Below are positions 11,953 through 23,397 of a stretch of 64,000 bases of DNA, one piece after another; positions within the stretch are counted from its first letter, which is position 1; every line of letters begins with the position of its first letter. The translations under genes and the position numbers were made by a program. The stretch lies in assembly GCA_018340375.1 (NCBI GenBank), contig JAFFJZ010000006.1, forward strand, positions 17,245,501 to 17,309,500, read 5' to 3'. Below the pieces are notes generated by a model, which saw only the letters and a list, made by a program, of their open reading frames with translations, had not been told where the DNA came from and ran no database searches. Source of the stretch: Gonatopus flavifemur (lineage: Eukaryota > Arthropoda > Insecta > Hymenoptera > Dryinidae).

Positions 11953-12659
11953 GGTTATCGTTTCGAATAATTCTTTATACCCTCAAAAAGCTTTGCTGTA
12001 CGGAATCAATCCCTTCCCGTTGTTCTTCAAGTTAATTGTATGAATTTTATTTCTATGCACATTTGACGAATATGTGTGTATTCGAAGGTTTCCGTATAAA
12101 ATAGCCAAAGATTCCCGTAAAAAAGTTTTCCCTGTTCATTTCCATATCATTTTCCATGTTTGAAAAAACAATGAGGAAAAAAATAAGGAAATTTTGTATA
12201 AACGAGGAAAATTTTCCTCAGGGTCGAGACAAATAATAATTCAAATTATTTTCTTTCGGTTGCATATTGTTTTGATTCACAATTCATTAAGCTGCAGGTT
12301 GAGCCTCAGATGAAGTCTCAGGCCAATGGATTCTGCAACATTTTCTTCCAAATATATGAAATAGAACAATATACAATTAATATTCCTAGAAATCCTAGGA
12401 ATAATATGTACATCAACTATATGCATTGCATAAAACAGCATTCATTTACAATCTAGGACATGTTTACATGGGTTCCATAGAAAAATTGACACTCGTTCAA
12501 GCGTTCTTATCGAGAGGATTGCATGAAGGAAAGAGGGGCAGAGACAGCAAGCGTCAGACAGCATGGAACTCGCACCTGGTGGGGGTACTCGAATTCTAGG
12601 AAGAACTGTTCCCCTTGGGGGCTTTTGCGTTCTCATTGAGAGGTCGGACTGTATATACA
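11953..12659. other. Noncoding stretch, no clear features
   Basis: AT-rich sequence with no recognised gene or repeat. Confidence 0.45.
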
Positions 12660-12776
12660 ACACCAAAATTTGCTGGCGAAGCAAAAAAAGTAGCTGGTGA
12701 TTTTGATAACAGACAGTTTACTGTTCCAGCAAAATTAAATTTCGCTGCCACAGCCAATTTCTTTTTCCTCCGTGTG
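12660..12776. mobile_element. AGCTG-family element, truncated copy
   Basis: The right end carries CTTTTTCCTCCGTGTG preceded by a TTCGCTGCCACAGCCAA word, as in the fuller copy at 59982-60225. The left end has decayed or is missing. Confidence 0.6.
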
Positions 12777-12944
12777 ATCAAATGGCTCATGTAATCGATG
12801 CAGTGCCATTGCCAAAGCTGCCAGTACTGGCAATCGGAATCTCAATCTTCATAGTAAGAGATATTTCATAATTTTCCGGAAGGATTCCTCAAAATTGTTA
12901 TCTGGGATGTGTGAGAGAAGAGCCAGAAACAGAATTCAACTTCA

Positions 12945-13022
12945 ATTCACTTCAGTAGGGATCAAACCTGCCCACTTCCATCATCGAGTGATCCTTTGTC
13001 CACCTGAGCTAAACCATCAAAT
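12945..13022 (-). other. tRNA-like sequence, probable SINE head
   Basis: On the minus strand, TAGCTCAGGTGG (13000-13011) fits a pol III A box and GGTTTGATCCC (12958-12968) fits a B box, with tRNA-like spacing. A normal cloverleaf is not evident, so a tRNA-derived SINE or tRNA pseudogene is more likely than a working tRNA. The downstream body was not delimited. Confidence 0.55.
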
Positions 13023-13341
13023 TACCAGCAGGCCTGATGAATTTAAACACATTCTTAAACACACATGATCTGATCGCCATGATTCCTTCGATATACAGAG
13101 ACTTATGAATTGATTTCTTGAGAACAGGTTGATACAGGTATTGACTTTCATGGAAAGAACTTTTTATTGATTCGGCAAATGATTATCCTTTGATGCAGAT
13201 TTCGCTCAGATTCCGTTTGGGGCTCACGTGAGACCCTGGTGGGTCCGGTGTTTGATCCAAGTGAATCAGTTCAACATAGTAAAACGTGAAACTTGAAGTA
13301 ATCCCGAATATCAGCTTAAAAATGCAGCCAAAAGTAGCGCC

Positions 13342-13492
13342 TATTCCAACTGAAAGTAAGCAATGAAAAAGACTGAATTTCAGTTGATTCCATCTTACTC
13401 TGGAATTAAGATAGAATTCCATCTTAATTTCTAAATTAAGATGGAATTGACTTAAATTCAGTCTCTTTCATTGCTTAATTTCAGTTGGAATA
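13342..13492. mobile_element. Hairpin element inserted in the foldback
   Basis: The 56-bp arms 13342-13397 and 13437-13492 match at 51 of 56 positions, both starting TATTCCAACTGAAA when read inward. The 39-bp loop is itself nearly palindromic around GAATTC. No coding capacity. Confidence 0.7.
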
Positions 13493-13493
13493 G

Positions 13494-13808
13494 TCCGAGA
13501 AAAAATGATTTAGATCTAAGTGGATCTAATTAGATCTCGTTAGATCTAGACAGATCTGGTTAGATCCACATAGATCTAAATCACAAAAAATTTCATATTA
13601 ATTAATCGAAATTTGCGTGCATCTACTGCCCATTTTCTTCACTTTTAGATGGTTTTTAAGAACTACATATTTTCGAAAAAAATCAATCAGATCTCCGTAG
13701 ATCTAAATAGATCTAAATCGGCCCACAGAGCATGAATTTTTCCATTTTTTAGATCTAAGGAGATCTAATCCATTAGATCTGATTAGATCTAAATCATTTT
13801 TTCTCGGG
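13494..13808. mobile_element. AGATCT-motif array with inverted ends
   Basis: It contains twelve exact AGATCT hexamers between 13512 and 13790, mostly in TTAGATCTAA context. The ends are inverted: CCGAGAAAAAATGATTTAG on the left, and CCCGAGAAAAAATGATTTAG as the reverse complement of the right. A short unrelated AT-rich stretch sits mid-element. Confidence 0.75.
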
Positions 13809-14415
13809 AGGCGCTACTTTCGGCTGCATTTTTAAGCTGATATTCGGGATCACTTCAAGTTTCACTTTTTACTGTGAAGATATATACAGATTCCCGGGCG
13901 CCTGGATGGATCCTGTATGGAACCCAGATGTGATTGGCGTGTAGCTCGGATAAACTTGGACGCAACCATTCATTCTATGCACCGGATCAGTACAGAATCC
14001 GTAAGGATTTGACTTAAAGCGGCAATTTTAAACAAAGTTCAACCTTATTCAAGTTCTCCTCTGAGTTTGATGCGTAATGCTAATGGGTCCCATCTATGAT
14101 CCAGTGATCAGGATCAGTTTAGAACATACGTAAATTTCCCGTATTTAAGGTTGGTCCGGGAAGAACGATGTCATCCGGCTGGAACTTTGGTGGGTCCGTT
14201 ATGTGATCCAAGGAGGCCTATTCATTCTCTGGTTCTGCTGAGGCAGCAAGCAGAAATTTTTAACAACAGTTCAACACCCTCTGTCTCTGTTTGGAACTTG
14301 AATGGTCCTGTGCAGGATATACCGATGTTTACTATGTTTTTTCAATCTATCGATTGGTTGGTACGTGTTGATTGAAAAACAGCAGTGACCCTAAATAGAA
14401 AAAGTTATCTTTGTT

Positions 14416-15447
14416 CTGGTAAAAAAATCTCTCTGAATCTCTCTGAAAATTTCACGTTTCAGAGAAATTGAGAGAGATTTGGGGAGATTCAGAGGGATTC
14501 AAAGCAATTCATCGTGATTTAGGGAAATCCAGAAGGATTCAGGAACGGGTAGATTAGGAAAAATTGTGCGTTGAACTTTTCAGAAGGATTCAGACAACTT
14601 CAGAGAGAGATACATTGAGTGAAATCTTTGGTGCGAGATTTCAGAGGCATTCAGGGAATTTTAGAGAAACTCAGAGGAACAGAAATTAAGAAAAATTGAA
14701 CACGGAACTTTACGGAAAGATTCAAAGAAATTCAGAGAAATTCAGGGAGAAATAAATTGAGGGGAATTTTTGGTTCAAGATTTCAGAGGCATTCAGGGAG
14801 TTTTAGAGGAACTCAGAGACCCGGGAATTAAGAAAAATTGACCATGGAACTTTTGAGAAGGATTCAGGGAAATTCAGAGAAATTCAGAGACAAATGAATG
14901 AAGTGCAATTTTTGGTTCAAGAATTCTGAGGTACTCAGGGAGTTTCAGGGAAAATCAGGAACCCGAAACTTGGCAAAAATTGAGTATGTAACTTTACAGA
15001 AGGATTCAGACAAATTCAAAGTGAGCCTTGAATTCTCAATATTTGAAATTTGGAGAGAATCATATAGATCCAGAAGAATCCAGAGACATTTAGGAAAATT
15101 CAGAAACATTCAGCCAAATTTAGAGTAAGCTTTGAAATCTGGATATATGAAATTTTGATACATTCGAAGAGATTCGGAGGAATTCAGAGAGATTCAGAGG
15201 AAAGACTGTTTCAGAGGAATTCAGCATGAACTTTGAATTCTTAATAAATTAAATTCTGGAGAATTCGGAAAGATTTAGGAAAATCTTGAAGAATTCCTAG
15301 ATTTCCATTAAAAAAATTAAGAGAGATTCAGGATGCATGACTATCTGACAGGTCTCTAACTTTCTCTAAATTATTCTGAAATTGCTCTGAACCCCTCTTA
15401 AAAATGTCCGAAAATACAGAGAGATTCAGAGAGATTTTTTTTACCAG
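14416..15447. mobile_element. 1-kb inverted-repeat element with TTCAGAG interior and tandem units
   Basis: The terminal inverted repeats of about 30 bp start CTGGTAAAAAAATCTCTCTG on the left and CTGGTAAAAAAAATCTCTCT on the reverse-complemented right. The interior consists of TTCAGAGAGATTCAGGGA-type words. Units of about 132-142 bp begin near 14572, 14704, 14846 and 14988, each opening with a G(G/T)AACTTT word. A diverged related element lies at 50992-51225. No coding frame was recognised. Confidence 0.75.
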
Positions 15448-15450
15448 GGA

Positions 15451-15633
15451 CACGCAGAAAAATAATTCATTATGGTAGCTAGGAATTAGCTGTGGTAGCT
15501 ATTTCGAAAAAATGGCTGCAAAAGCTAGATTTTAGCTCCTGTAGCACAGTACTTTTTTTACCACAGCTAAAAAATAGCTACTATAGCTGATTCTCAGCTA
15601 TGCAAATATCAACCACATCATTTTTTTTCTGTG
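15451..15633. mobile_element. AGCT-motif inverted-repeat element
   Basis: The ends are CACGCAGAAAAATAATTC and, reverse-complemented, CACAGAAAAAAAATGATG. The interior repeats TAGCTGTGGTAGCTA-type words in both orientations. It directly abuts the preceding 1-kb element. It preserves an uninterrupted CTATGCAAATATCAACCAC, the empty-site equivalent of the sequence split by an insertion at 36189-36562. Confidence 0.75.
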
Positions 15634-16430
15634 CAAAGTTTAACTAGTTGTCAACTCTTATAATTTCCATATGAACGAACATCTTTAATGACACGTTATG
15701 ACCAACTAGGTGACTGAATTTTTTCGAGTTTTCAATCTGCACTTCCACATCGACGAGATCATACAAAAATAACCAAACCGTATCACAATAAACACAATCC
15801 ATACATTGTATTGAGAATGTCCAGTGCTTTTATTCGAAAACTTCATTCGTGGACCGTATAACTGGAATGAACCATCGTGGCATCGGAATTTTTTTCCATC
15901 CAGGTCCTTTGCTAATTAAAAAATTCCACGCAAAGTCAGATTCTCACATTCCATGATACATAGAGAGAATGGCTCGCGACTTGGTACGAACAAATCCAAT
16001 ACACCTCTTTCCCTCGCCCCACATATCTCTCACTCCATTTTGTTGGACCGCACAACTTTCTCTTTTCCACCCCCAGAGGTTCTCTCTCCCTCTCTCTCTC
16101 ACTCTCTCTTTTTCTCTTTCCTCCAGTTACTCTCACCCCACTTTACGTGTATTTAATTTGTTGTATACGAGTAATACACGAGGGTGATTCATCGACCGTG
16201 AAATCTATGTGAAAACAAGTGCTTCGACGAATGACCAAGTTTCATCGAGTACGCACTTGGAAAATCGTTCGTCGATACTCGATGACACGGATCTAAGATT
16301 TTGCCTTAAAGTGGATGGTTCGTTGTTCGCGATGATTCCAGGATTTCGTCATTCAACTTGAGTAGGGAATTCGTAAAACGGATGATACTTTGAATAAGAA
16401 ACCTGTTTGGTGATATCCCATGTAAAAATT
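15634..16430. other. Unique noncoding sequence with a TC tract
   Basis: Pyrimidine-rich tract at about 16078-16124 (TCTCTCCCTCTCTCTC type). No gene is supported; the short frames here translate the tract. Confidence 0.5.
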
Positions 16431-17160
16431 TCTCACATAACAATGCCCATGTGTGTATGGACGAATGGCCTCATAATAGACCAAAACTGGGACCAAACTT
16501 GTGTCGAAAGATTCTTCAAACTTGGCCCAGACTTGGAAATGATAAAATCAGGACCAGCTTGGGCCAATGTTTTTTTCAAGCCTGCTTCAATTGATTCGCC
16601 AAGCATCAACCAATGCTTCTTTGATTACGGATATTGATGAAAAGAGTAATTTGATCCATATTTCAGCTTGATTTTCTTCCTTAGAATACCGTATGCCAAG
16701 ACTGGGACAAGCTTGACATCTTGAAATCTTGTAAAGAGTTCTTCAAGATGAGTTGATTTCCGTTTATGATCACATTTCAAAGTAGGCTCTTACCATTGAG
16801 GTAAGTTTTATTCTCATTCAGATCAACTCCATCTGTCTTAGTGTGGGGCTAATCGTGGGGAGAAGATTGGGCCAGTTTTGGCTCGATGGTTATGCACAAG
16901 TCTTTAGCCACAGTGAACTCAGGATTAGGTCACTATATGACAATTATGAAACGATATTGATCCAATTATGTTTTGCCAATCCTGGGACAAGCTTGGCTCC
17001 TTCTCAGTTTTGTCAATGCTTGCATGGAGTGTTTAGATATCGATGTCTAGAACATGTCTTACGTCCATAAAAAATAAAAAAAAGATATATCTAAAAATTC
17101 TGCATAAGACATCTTAAACTTGTCTCAAAGATATTGCAAGATACAAATTGTTATGTGGAG
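16431..17160. mobile_element. CAAGCTTGG / TTGGGCC motif array with short inverted ends
   Basis: Words such as CTTGGGCCAA, GGGACAAGCTTGG and CAAACTTGGCCCAG recur in both orientations. Possible termini are TCTCACATAACAAT (16431) and, reverse-complemented, CTCCACATAACAAT (17160), matching at 12 of 14. The motif continues to about 17450 (CTCAAGCTTGGCCCAAG), so the right boundary is doubtful. The 17030-17146 part contains GATATC-type words instead. Confidence 0.45.
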
Positions 17161-19557
17161 TACCAGTGGTGCAGGACACACCCAGCCCTGACGGGCATTG
17201 GTGGAGCCTTGAAAGTGGCTTGACCAAGGGCTGGAATTAGGCTCAATTTAACAGTTCAGGCCATGATCGGCGGATACAAAACTGTGGCTGCAAAACCAAT
17301 GCCGGCACAAAATTGCTCTTACACTATTCTACCAACTTTTTCTCTTGGGATTGTTGGCACAGACACGATATTACCTCTATTGTCAATCAAAGTTGGCGCG
17401 ATATATATTCCATACCCTTGACTGGGTCTCAAGCTTGGCCCAAGCTATGTTTTGTGGTGACCACTCCGCGATCACGTAAATGATGCGGTCTACTTCTCAA
17501 ATTGGAATTACCTTCCGTATAATACAATCAGGCAGAAGTTGGCATGTTCTTTTCAACTTTTGCATACCCTAATTGATTTTATTCCTCTTCGATATACATC
17601 GACGTTGATGTTGTATATAATTCACTTACACGCCTCAAAGGAAGTAAACTAGGGTCAAGTTTGGTAAAGATCCAAGAAGTATGTTTCATAATACTTTGGT
17701 ATCACAGGATCGAGGATCATCACAGAAACATTGGGGAGAGAATTACCAAACAACGGTACACCAAAAATGAGCCATATATATTATTGAAACGCTTTTCTAT
17801 ATGGTCGGTGCGTGTCCAGAGGTTGTGCCTCAAGTTGGACATTGCGTGATCATAGGACATACCTTTTGACTGCACGAGCAATATAATTGTATTTCCCATG
17901 CAGCATAACCAAGAGATTCGATTCAGAAGATACTTGAAGTAAATTTTCTATCAATATTTCGGATTTTGATTCGAACTGTGCGCTTTGGATCATCGAAATA
18001 CTTGATATCCACGAAAATACCATATCATTATTTTAATCGGAAGAAATATTTTTCGCATTCATCATCTCTTTGGCTATAACAAAAGTGTGGAACCGATACA
18101 CAACACAACCGAGCCCAATCGATCTGAATTTAATTAAAAATGTTTAACGAGCTGTTTCCGTATCGTGTACCGCACCATAACGTCCATCACTGTTGCCTGC
18201 ATAAAGTAAAAACCACACATACATTAGAAAGTTTCCACCACAAGCGCATTCCACGGTTCATTTTCTTGTCGGCCCATGTGAGAACAATGTGTACACGTGT
18301 ATGTCGTGTACATGGAATATAACGCCAAAATATGAAGATAAATAAAAAAAGGGGTTCCCTCTCGTCAGAGTAAGCGGATAATTGCTCGAGTTGAATTAAA
18401 AGTTGCATTATCGTCTCTCCTTTCCGGTTTTTCTTTTGTTTTGAAAAAAAGCCACGTATAATGAACCTGGCCACAATCAACGTCTCGTGATACCACCGAA
18501 CAAAAACTGTGGCACGTGCATATTGTGTACTCACGTATACGTACGATCTGTGTATATTTTTATAATATGAGGAAAGGAAAGAGGGATAATCGAAATATAT
18601 ATCGCTGAAAGTCTCTCCTGCGCATTACTTATGTACGAGAGATGACACGATAGTTCCTTCGGATGTCACCCTAAATTCAATTTTCAAGTGGAAAATATTT
18701 CTAGTTCACAGGTGTACTTTCGGTTAATAGAATCGAGATGACAAAATCACTTTTGTGTACTTCATTTCCGTGAGTAGGTACTTCGAAACACGTGCGTCGA
18801 TGATGGGTAGTCGCGGGAGGATTTAATTGCTCGTGACAATGGAAAATTTCCTTGAACGCGAGAGAGAAAGAGGGGAACATTGAAATCCAAGCATATTTAG
18901 AATATTCATGATCTTCCACATCATCGAGTCGTCGTCATCATCATCATCATCGTCATCGTCAAGGTAATTGGATACAAGATGCTCGCTGTGTAACGATACG
19001 AGGAACACTTGTTCCCGTAATATCGACAATGAAGGCAGATATAACCCTCTTTATAACAAACCTCAACAAGATTCAGACTTTAGGGTGCCGGGAGTCTCGC
19101 TCCTTATCTCACGTTAGGTAAAGTTGAGTTGCAGTTGTTGTTATCCCGTATGTTCCTATATCTTAATAAACTTTACATGTATATACGTGGTATGTTCCCA
19201 AACAAAGTTTCTACCTCTTCTCCCTCTTTCTGTTCCACGTAAGCGTCTGCCGGTGACGAACGAGAACAATACCAATTGTATACGATTAGATCTCGATTCT
19301 TGGAGTATACATTGTATTCCACCTGAAAAGATCGTGTATATTGATTCAACAGATATCATTCGTTCAGAAATGAAACAGTGTATAGAGTACACGATAATGG
19401 AATGATAAGTGAAGCCTATACGGTGCAGGTAGACAATGAATTTCCATTGGAAAAATTATATTCGTTCGTTGGTTCGTTAATTCTTATCTAAATTTCGAAC
19501 TTCGTGTTCCATTTGCGAAAGTTAATTTTGTAATCTTTTTCTGTCTTCCTCTCGACA
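17161..19557. other. Mostly unique noncoding sequence
   Basis: The first 300 bp carry decayed AAGCTTGG-type words. An ATC/GTC trinucleotide tract lies at about 18929-18960 and gives the poly-Asp frame on the minus strand. No gene is supported. Confidence 0.5.
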
Positions 19558-20071
19558 CACTGCAAAAATTGCCATCGAAGATATGTCTCAAAATAAGACA
19601 TGATATGTTTGATAATTTAAATCAAACACTTGTCTGTTTTAACTGGGAAACATCAGTATCTTCCCAGTAAACACGACTGCTGGTGTTTCAAAGGGCCAGT
19701 AACGGGTCTTCCCTGGCGTCGCAGAACAATCATAATGTTTGTTGTAATCATTGTTTGTAGGGTTATTTTGCGACACTGACGTTTCAATATGTTTGTTTTC
19801 AAAGCAGATGATAGAAGTGTGGTTTATCACATTCAACTTGAAGAGATGGATTATATTAATGATTTTTAATCATACGGTTGATCAGAATCTCGTTTAATTT
19901 GCTTCAAAATGGCACATTCAACGTTGACGTGATAGTAATTCGAGATTATATGTTTCTACTCACAGCTTTCAAACATAGTTTTGTGTTTTGAATATGATTA
20001 CAGTGACATTTTGAAATGTTTGAAAAGTCACTACAAAAGTATCTTAGAATAAGATATCAGTTTTTGCAGTG
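19558..20071. mobile_element. 514-bp inverted-repeat element, CACTGCAAAAA ends
   Basis: The left end CACTGCAAAAATTG pairs with the right end (reverse complement CACTGCAAAAACTG). Subterminal AGACATGATAT and AAGATATCAG words recall the GATATC arrays. The interior shows no transposase-like frame. A nonautonomous DNA transposon is likely; no target duplication longer than 2 bp is visible. Confidence 0.7.
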
Positions 20072-20511
20072 CATTAGCTATGTTCGAATGATTTATTTGC
20101 ATTCATCTTTCAAGGTTTTTTCTTTTGACTAGTCAATTTCATAGTGCGCTTAGAAGATCGTGATAAAATTAAGCGTGGACAGATATATCACTATTTGGAT
20201 CCATCACGTGAACTGTGGGGGTGATCGATCATACTAACAACAACAATAACAATAGCAATTCAATGTTTCTGAAGGTCGTAGTAGTCGGAGTTTTGATAGT
20301 AACCACAGGAGTAGTAATGGTAGTGGTAGTGGTGGTAGTAGTAGTAAGGGAAGCGGTGGTGGTGCGCCAAGACTGACTAGCAGCAGGGAGCTGGTCGACA
20401 ACATTATGGTGGTAGTTGCACTGTCAGTGGTGCAGGTCCATTGTTCGTCAGACACAAAACAGTCGGCACACAAAGTGGCTGGCTGGCTGACTGGCTGCCT
20501 AGCTAGCTGGG

Positions 20512-20519
20512 TGCTGCTG

Positions 20520-20555
<36 letters not shown>

Positions 20556-20572
20556 GTATTACTACTACTATT
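20512..20572. repeat. (ACT)n trinucleotide repeat
   Basis: GCTGCTGC leads into a long run of ACT triplets with a few substitutions. It creates poly-Ser and poly-Leu frames on opposite strands that should not be called genes. The flanks (20230-20360) are also GTA/GTG-rich. Confidence 0.95.
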
Positions 20573-21362
20573 ACTATCCACCACTACCACTCTCTCCTAT
20601 CTCTGATGCATTCGCTGTAGTGAAGGAGTAAATGGGGAGGGCAGAGAGTTAATGTTGAAAAGAGAAAGAGAGAAAATCACAGGAATATCAGAGAGTAGGT
20701 ATTGTTTACAGAGCTAATCAAAATCACCCTTTTCAACAAAACTCACCCATCCAACCTACAAACTTCAGAATGAAACCGTCAGTGTATGCATATATATGTA
20801 TTTAACATATACCGAAGAAGCGAATTTGCAAAAGAAGTGCACACTGTTTTTCATCTGAATATTCACCACATAGAAAAATTGAATTCTTTATTCAAAATTG
20901 ATCGTTATTGAAATTGTTTTGTTGATATGAATTTTCAAGAATGTAACTGCATTATAAGAATACACTCGATTGTTTTTGAATTGCAATTCCAGATCATTCA
21001 ACGAATCGAGAAATCAATAAACTGTAATGGTGGAATGACAATAAAATTCACAACAAGGTACTCTGGCATCGATCGATACAAAGGTACAAAGAGAATAATC
21101 CATAACCGCGAACACTGTCAGTCGTTGGTTAATGGGATCGAAAAAAGACACAGAGAATCCCGTTTAATTGGATTTTTGTTCGGGACGAAATTCTGTTGAT
21201 TATCTTGTTCTTTGTTACGAGTTCAGGAATTTATACGTTCAATCCATATAGCATGCTTTTTTCTCTTTCCTCGATTATAAACATCAGAATTTTGCTCAGA
21301 ATAGACGAAAAGTTATTATTAGGTCAACGTGGTATTTCACAAAGACCCAACGATGTTATTCA
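20573..21362. other. Noncoding stretch
   Basis: No gene or repeat is recognised. The 90-codon frame at 20927-21199 lacks any known domain. Confidence 0.45.
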
Positions 21363-21549
21363 AACGAGAAATTCACTGTGACAGCGAGATCCTATTTTGC
21401 CGAGTCCTTTTTACTGTGAAAGCAGACGATTTGCTATCGGGGCAATCAAATTAGTTGTAGCAGCGAATTTTCAGCTAGGTTAGCCAAGAGATTTGCTATT
21501 CTGTATGTAATACATCGATTTGCTTGGTCAGCAAATTTCGTTCTGCGTG
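21363..21549. mobile_element. AGCTG-family element, shortened copy
   Basis: The interior has GTGACAGCGAG, GTAGCAGCGAATTTTCAGC and TTTGCTTGGTCAGCAAA words shared with the copies at 37185-37482 and 59982-60225. The right end TTCTGCGTG matches the family's CTCCGTG terminus imperfectly. Confidence 0.6.
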
Positions 21550-21579
21550 CGGATCAATTCAATCATCTTTTGTACTCCA

Positions 21580-21891
21580 CACGGAGAGAAAAAATTCGCT
21601 GTGACAGCAAAATCTGAGTTCACTGGGTACCCTTTGTTGGAACAGCAAATTTTTTATTGTGGAAGCAATTTTGTTAGTTACGACAATGCTTCTTAGCTGT
21701 GGCAGTATAAAATGTCAACTCCCCCAGCAAAATTTATTCGCTATCCTGTATATTTGTTGTTTTAGTTATTCATGTTGCTGTTTCAGCAATCCAGTTGGCT
21801 GTGCCAACGAACTTTTAGTTGGGCGAGCAAAAAGATTTGCTATTCTATATACATCACCACAATTTGTTCAGCATTTAACATTTTTACCGTG
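21580..21891. mobile_element. AGCTG-family inverted-repeat element
   Basis: The left end CACGGAGAGAAAAAATTCGC and right end (reverse complement CACGGTAAAAATG) frame a 312-bp body of AGCTGTGGCAG, GACAGCAAA and TTGCTGTTTCAGCAA words. The length is close to the copy at 37185-37482 (298 bp). The 115-codon frame starting at 21659 begins inside it and is incidental. Confidence 0.75.
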
Positions 21892-21939
21892 GTTCTTCAT
21901 TCCGTATTTCGTAGTAAAAATTCATTTTCTACACCTTAA

Positions 21940-22312
21940 GGACCATGGAGTCCTTCAAGAAATGGGCAAAATTTTGCTACGTATTTTCTGGTCAACTAAG
22001 CAATAAATACAAATTTTAAATCCGCAGTGATGAAGTACATTACTAAAATTGAGCTTTGAATATGAAATTGGAACTGCAAATAATTGCTCAAAATTATGCG
22101 AACGATTATCAACATATCAACCTACAAAAATCAATAATTTTTTCAACTTATTTCCTCATGTTTGGGAATGTGTTTTGGGTTTTGGATTTATATTTAGAGC
22201 AAAATTCCAGCAGCGCACTTTATCGCTATATATTCAAAATTTGTGATTATTGCTTAGTTTTTTTAAAAACTACGTAGCAAAATTTTGTCCGTTTTTTAAT
22301 GCTCCATGGCCC
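21940..22312. mobile_element. TTAA-flanked inverted-repeat element, copy 1
   Basis: The element is flanked by TTAA at 21936-21939 and 22313-22316. The ends are GGACCATGGAG and, reverse-complemented, GGGCCATGGAGC; both are followed 10-15 bp in by GGCAAAATTTTGCTACGTA or a near copy. A TTAA target is characteristic of piggyBac-type elements, but no transposase is present and the ends are not the usual CCC type, so the superfamily is tentative. Copies 2 and 3 are at 42171-42528 and 51624-51959. Confidence 0.75.
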
Positions 22313-22812
22313 TTAACGGTTTTAGATCATTGAAAAAACTCTGCTAAAAGTCATCTTTTAACATCTTGCAAAAAGATCTCGGAGATGTTCTTTAGAAATC
22401 TGAAAGATGTCTCACGCGATAGATTCGGACAAGTTGAAGATATCTCAAAAAAGTCTTGCGGAAGATATGTTTAAGCCATATTCAATCGAGTCTTAAAAAT
22501 GTCTTGTGGATATTTTTTGAGCATCTTTTAGACATCTGAAAGATGTTTGGAAGAATCCATACGAATATCTTAGGGAAATCTTGAATTCGTTCATAAAAAT
22601 GATTCCCCCTTCTTTTTCTCCCCCTTTCCCCTCTCTTCTCTTTTATCCCTCTTTCACCACTCCAATGTATCTTACTTGAGTTTAGGATCCTTGAGGTTGT
22701 GGGATTGGAATCCGGGAATTCCACTACGTATGTACATTTCATTGAGCTGAGCCATACGGACAATTTGACGATGGTGCTCATAATTGTCAATATAACATAG
22801 TGAAATATAATG

Positions 22813-23088
22813 TACTCTCTAAAATTTTTGGAGTGAGATTTCACTCTTTAGCCAGCCAGAAGTGAGCCTGTCGAATTTTCGAGTGAAATTTCCACTCTTT
22901 CAGAGTGATATCCTAAGGTTTGAGGTTAGAAATTCACAACCACTTCAACGCTAGAGTGAATTTTTCACTCTAAAAGAGTGAGAGGTCACTCGAAACGAGT
23001 GAAAATTCCACTCGAAGCGGACAGGCTCACTTCTGACACTTAGTGGAGTGAAAGGTGCGATTTTTCACTCTTTCAGATTTAGAGAGTA
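22813..23088. mobile_element. GAGTG-motif foldback element, copy 2
   Basis: The ends TACTCTCTAAA and TTTAGAGAGTA are perfect inverted repeats. The interior repeats GAGTGAAA and TTTCACTC words. An internal inverted pair AGAAGTGAGCCTGTC (22858-22872) and GACAGGCTCACTTCT (23020-23034) is perfect over 15 bp. This is the best-preserved copy in the window. Confidence 0.85.
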
Positions 23089-23176
23089 GGTGGTGTATAT
23101 TTTCAGAGTAAAACTGATTTCTCGAATAAAGTATTATTATGTATTCAAATATCAGATAAGTTGACTGTGCTTAAGT

Positions 23177-23397
23177 GGATACGAGCTCACCATCGAAGCC
23201 CGGTTTTTTTGGCCAATTACTCGAAACAGAATTCATGGAATAATCTGATATTTCCAGGAATGATTCTTTGAGACTTCAGCGACCAAGATAAAGTCTCAAA
23301 GAATCATCCCCAACAATTTCAGATTATTTCGTAGATCCAATTTCGAGTAATTTGGTCAAGAAAAACCGTGCTCGGTCGGTAAGTTCTGTTCGTATCC
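23177..23397. mobile_element. Foldback element with AATTACTCGAAA arms, copy 1
   Basis: The arms carry CCGTGCTCGGT / GAAGCCCGGTTTTTTTGG, AATTACTCGAAAC, GGAATAATCTGA and GATTCTTTGAGACTT in mirror order, around a short loop near 23282. The outer ends are GGATACGA on both strands. A related copy with longer spacing is at 34899-35205. Confidence 0.75.

Larger units (their letters stand above)
13278..13873. mobile_element. Foldback element with 64-bp arms
   Basis: The arms at 13278-13341 and 13810-13873 are inverted copies matching at 61 of 64 positions by eye. Between them lie a separate hairpin (13342-13492) and an AGATCT array (13494-13808). The hairpin interrupts continuity between the left arm and the array, while the right arm abuts the array directly, so the hairpin is probably a later insertion. 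Confidence 0.75.
13195..14320. repeat. GGGTCC / GATCCA motif array hosting a foldback
   Basis: Phrases of the form TGGGTCCGGTGTTTGATCCA recur near 13241, 14083 and 14191, with weaker versions near 13905 and 14303. The foldback at 13278-13873 lies inside this pattern. The 74-codon frame at 14151-14375 is a translation of the array. The outer ends were not identified. Confidence 0.45.

Noticed and set aside
18900..18960. Poly-Asp open frame on the minus strand
   Set aside because: It is an ATC/GTC trinucleotide tract, not a gene.
20234..20606. Poly-Ser and poly-Leu open frames on opposite strands
   Set aside because: They are translations of one ACT trinucleotide repeat.
21659..22006. 115-codon frame with a hydrophobic start that might look like a signal peptide
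   Set aside because: It lies across an AGCTG element and the start of the TTAA-type element, so it is repeat sequence.
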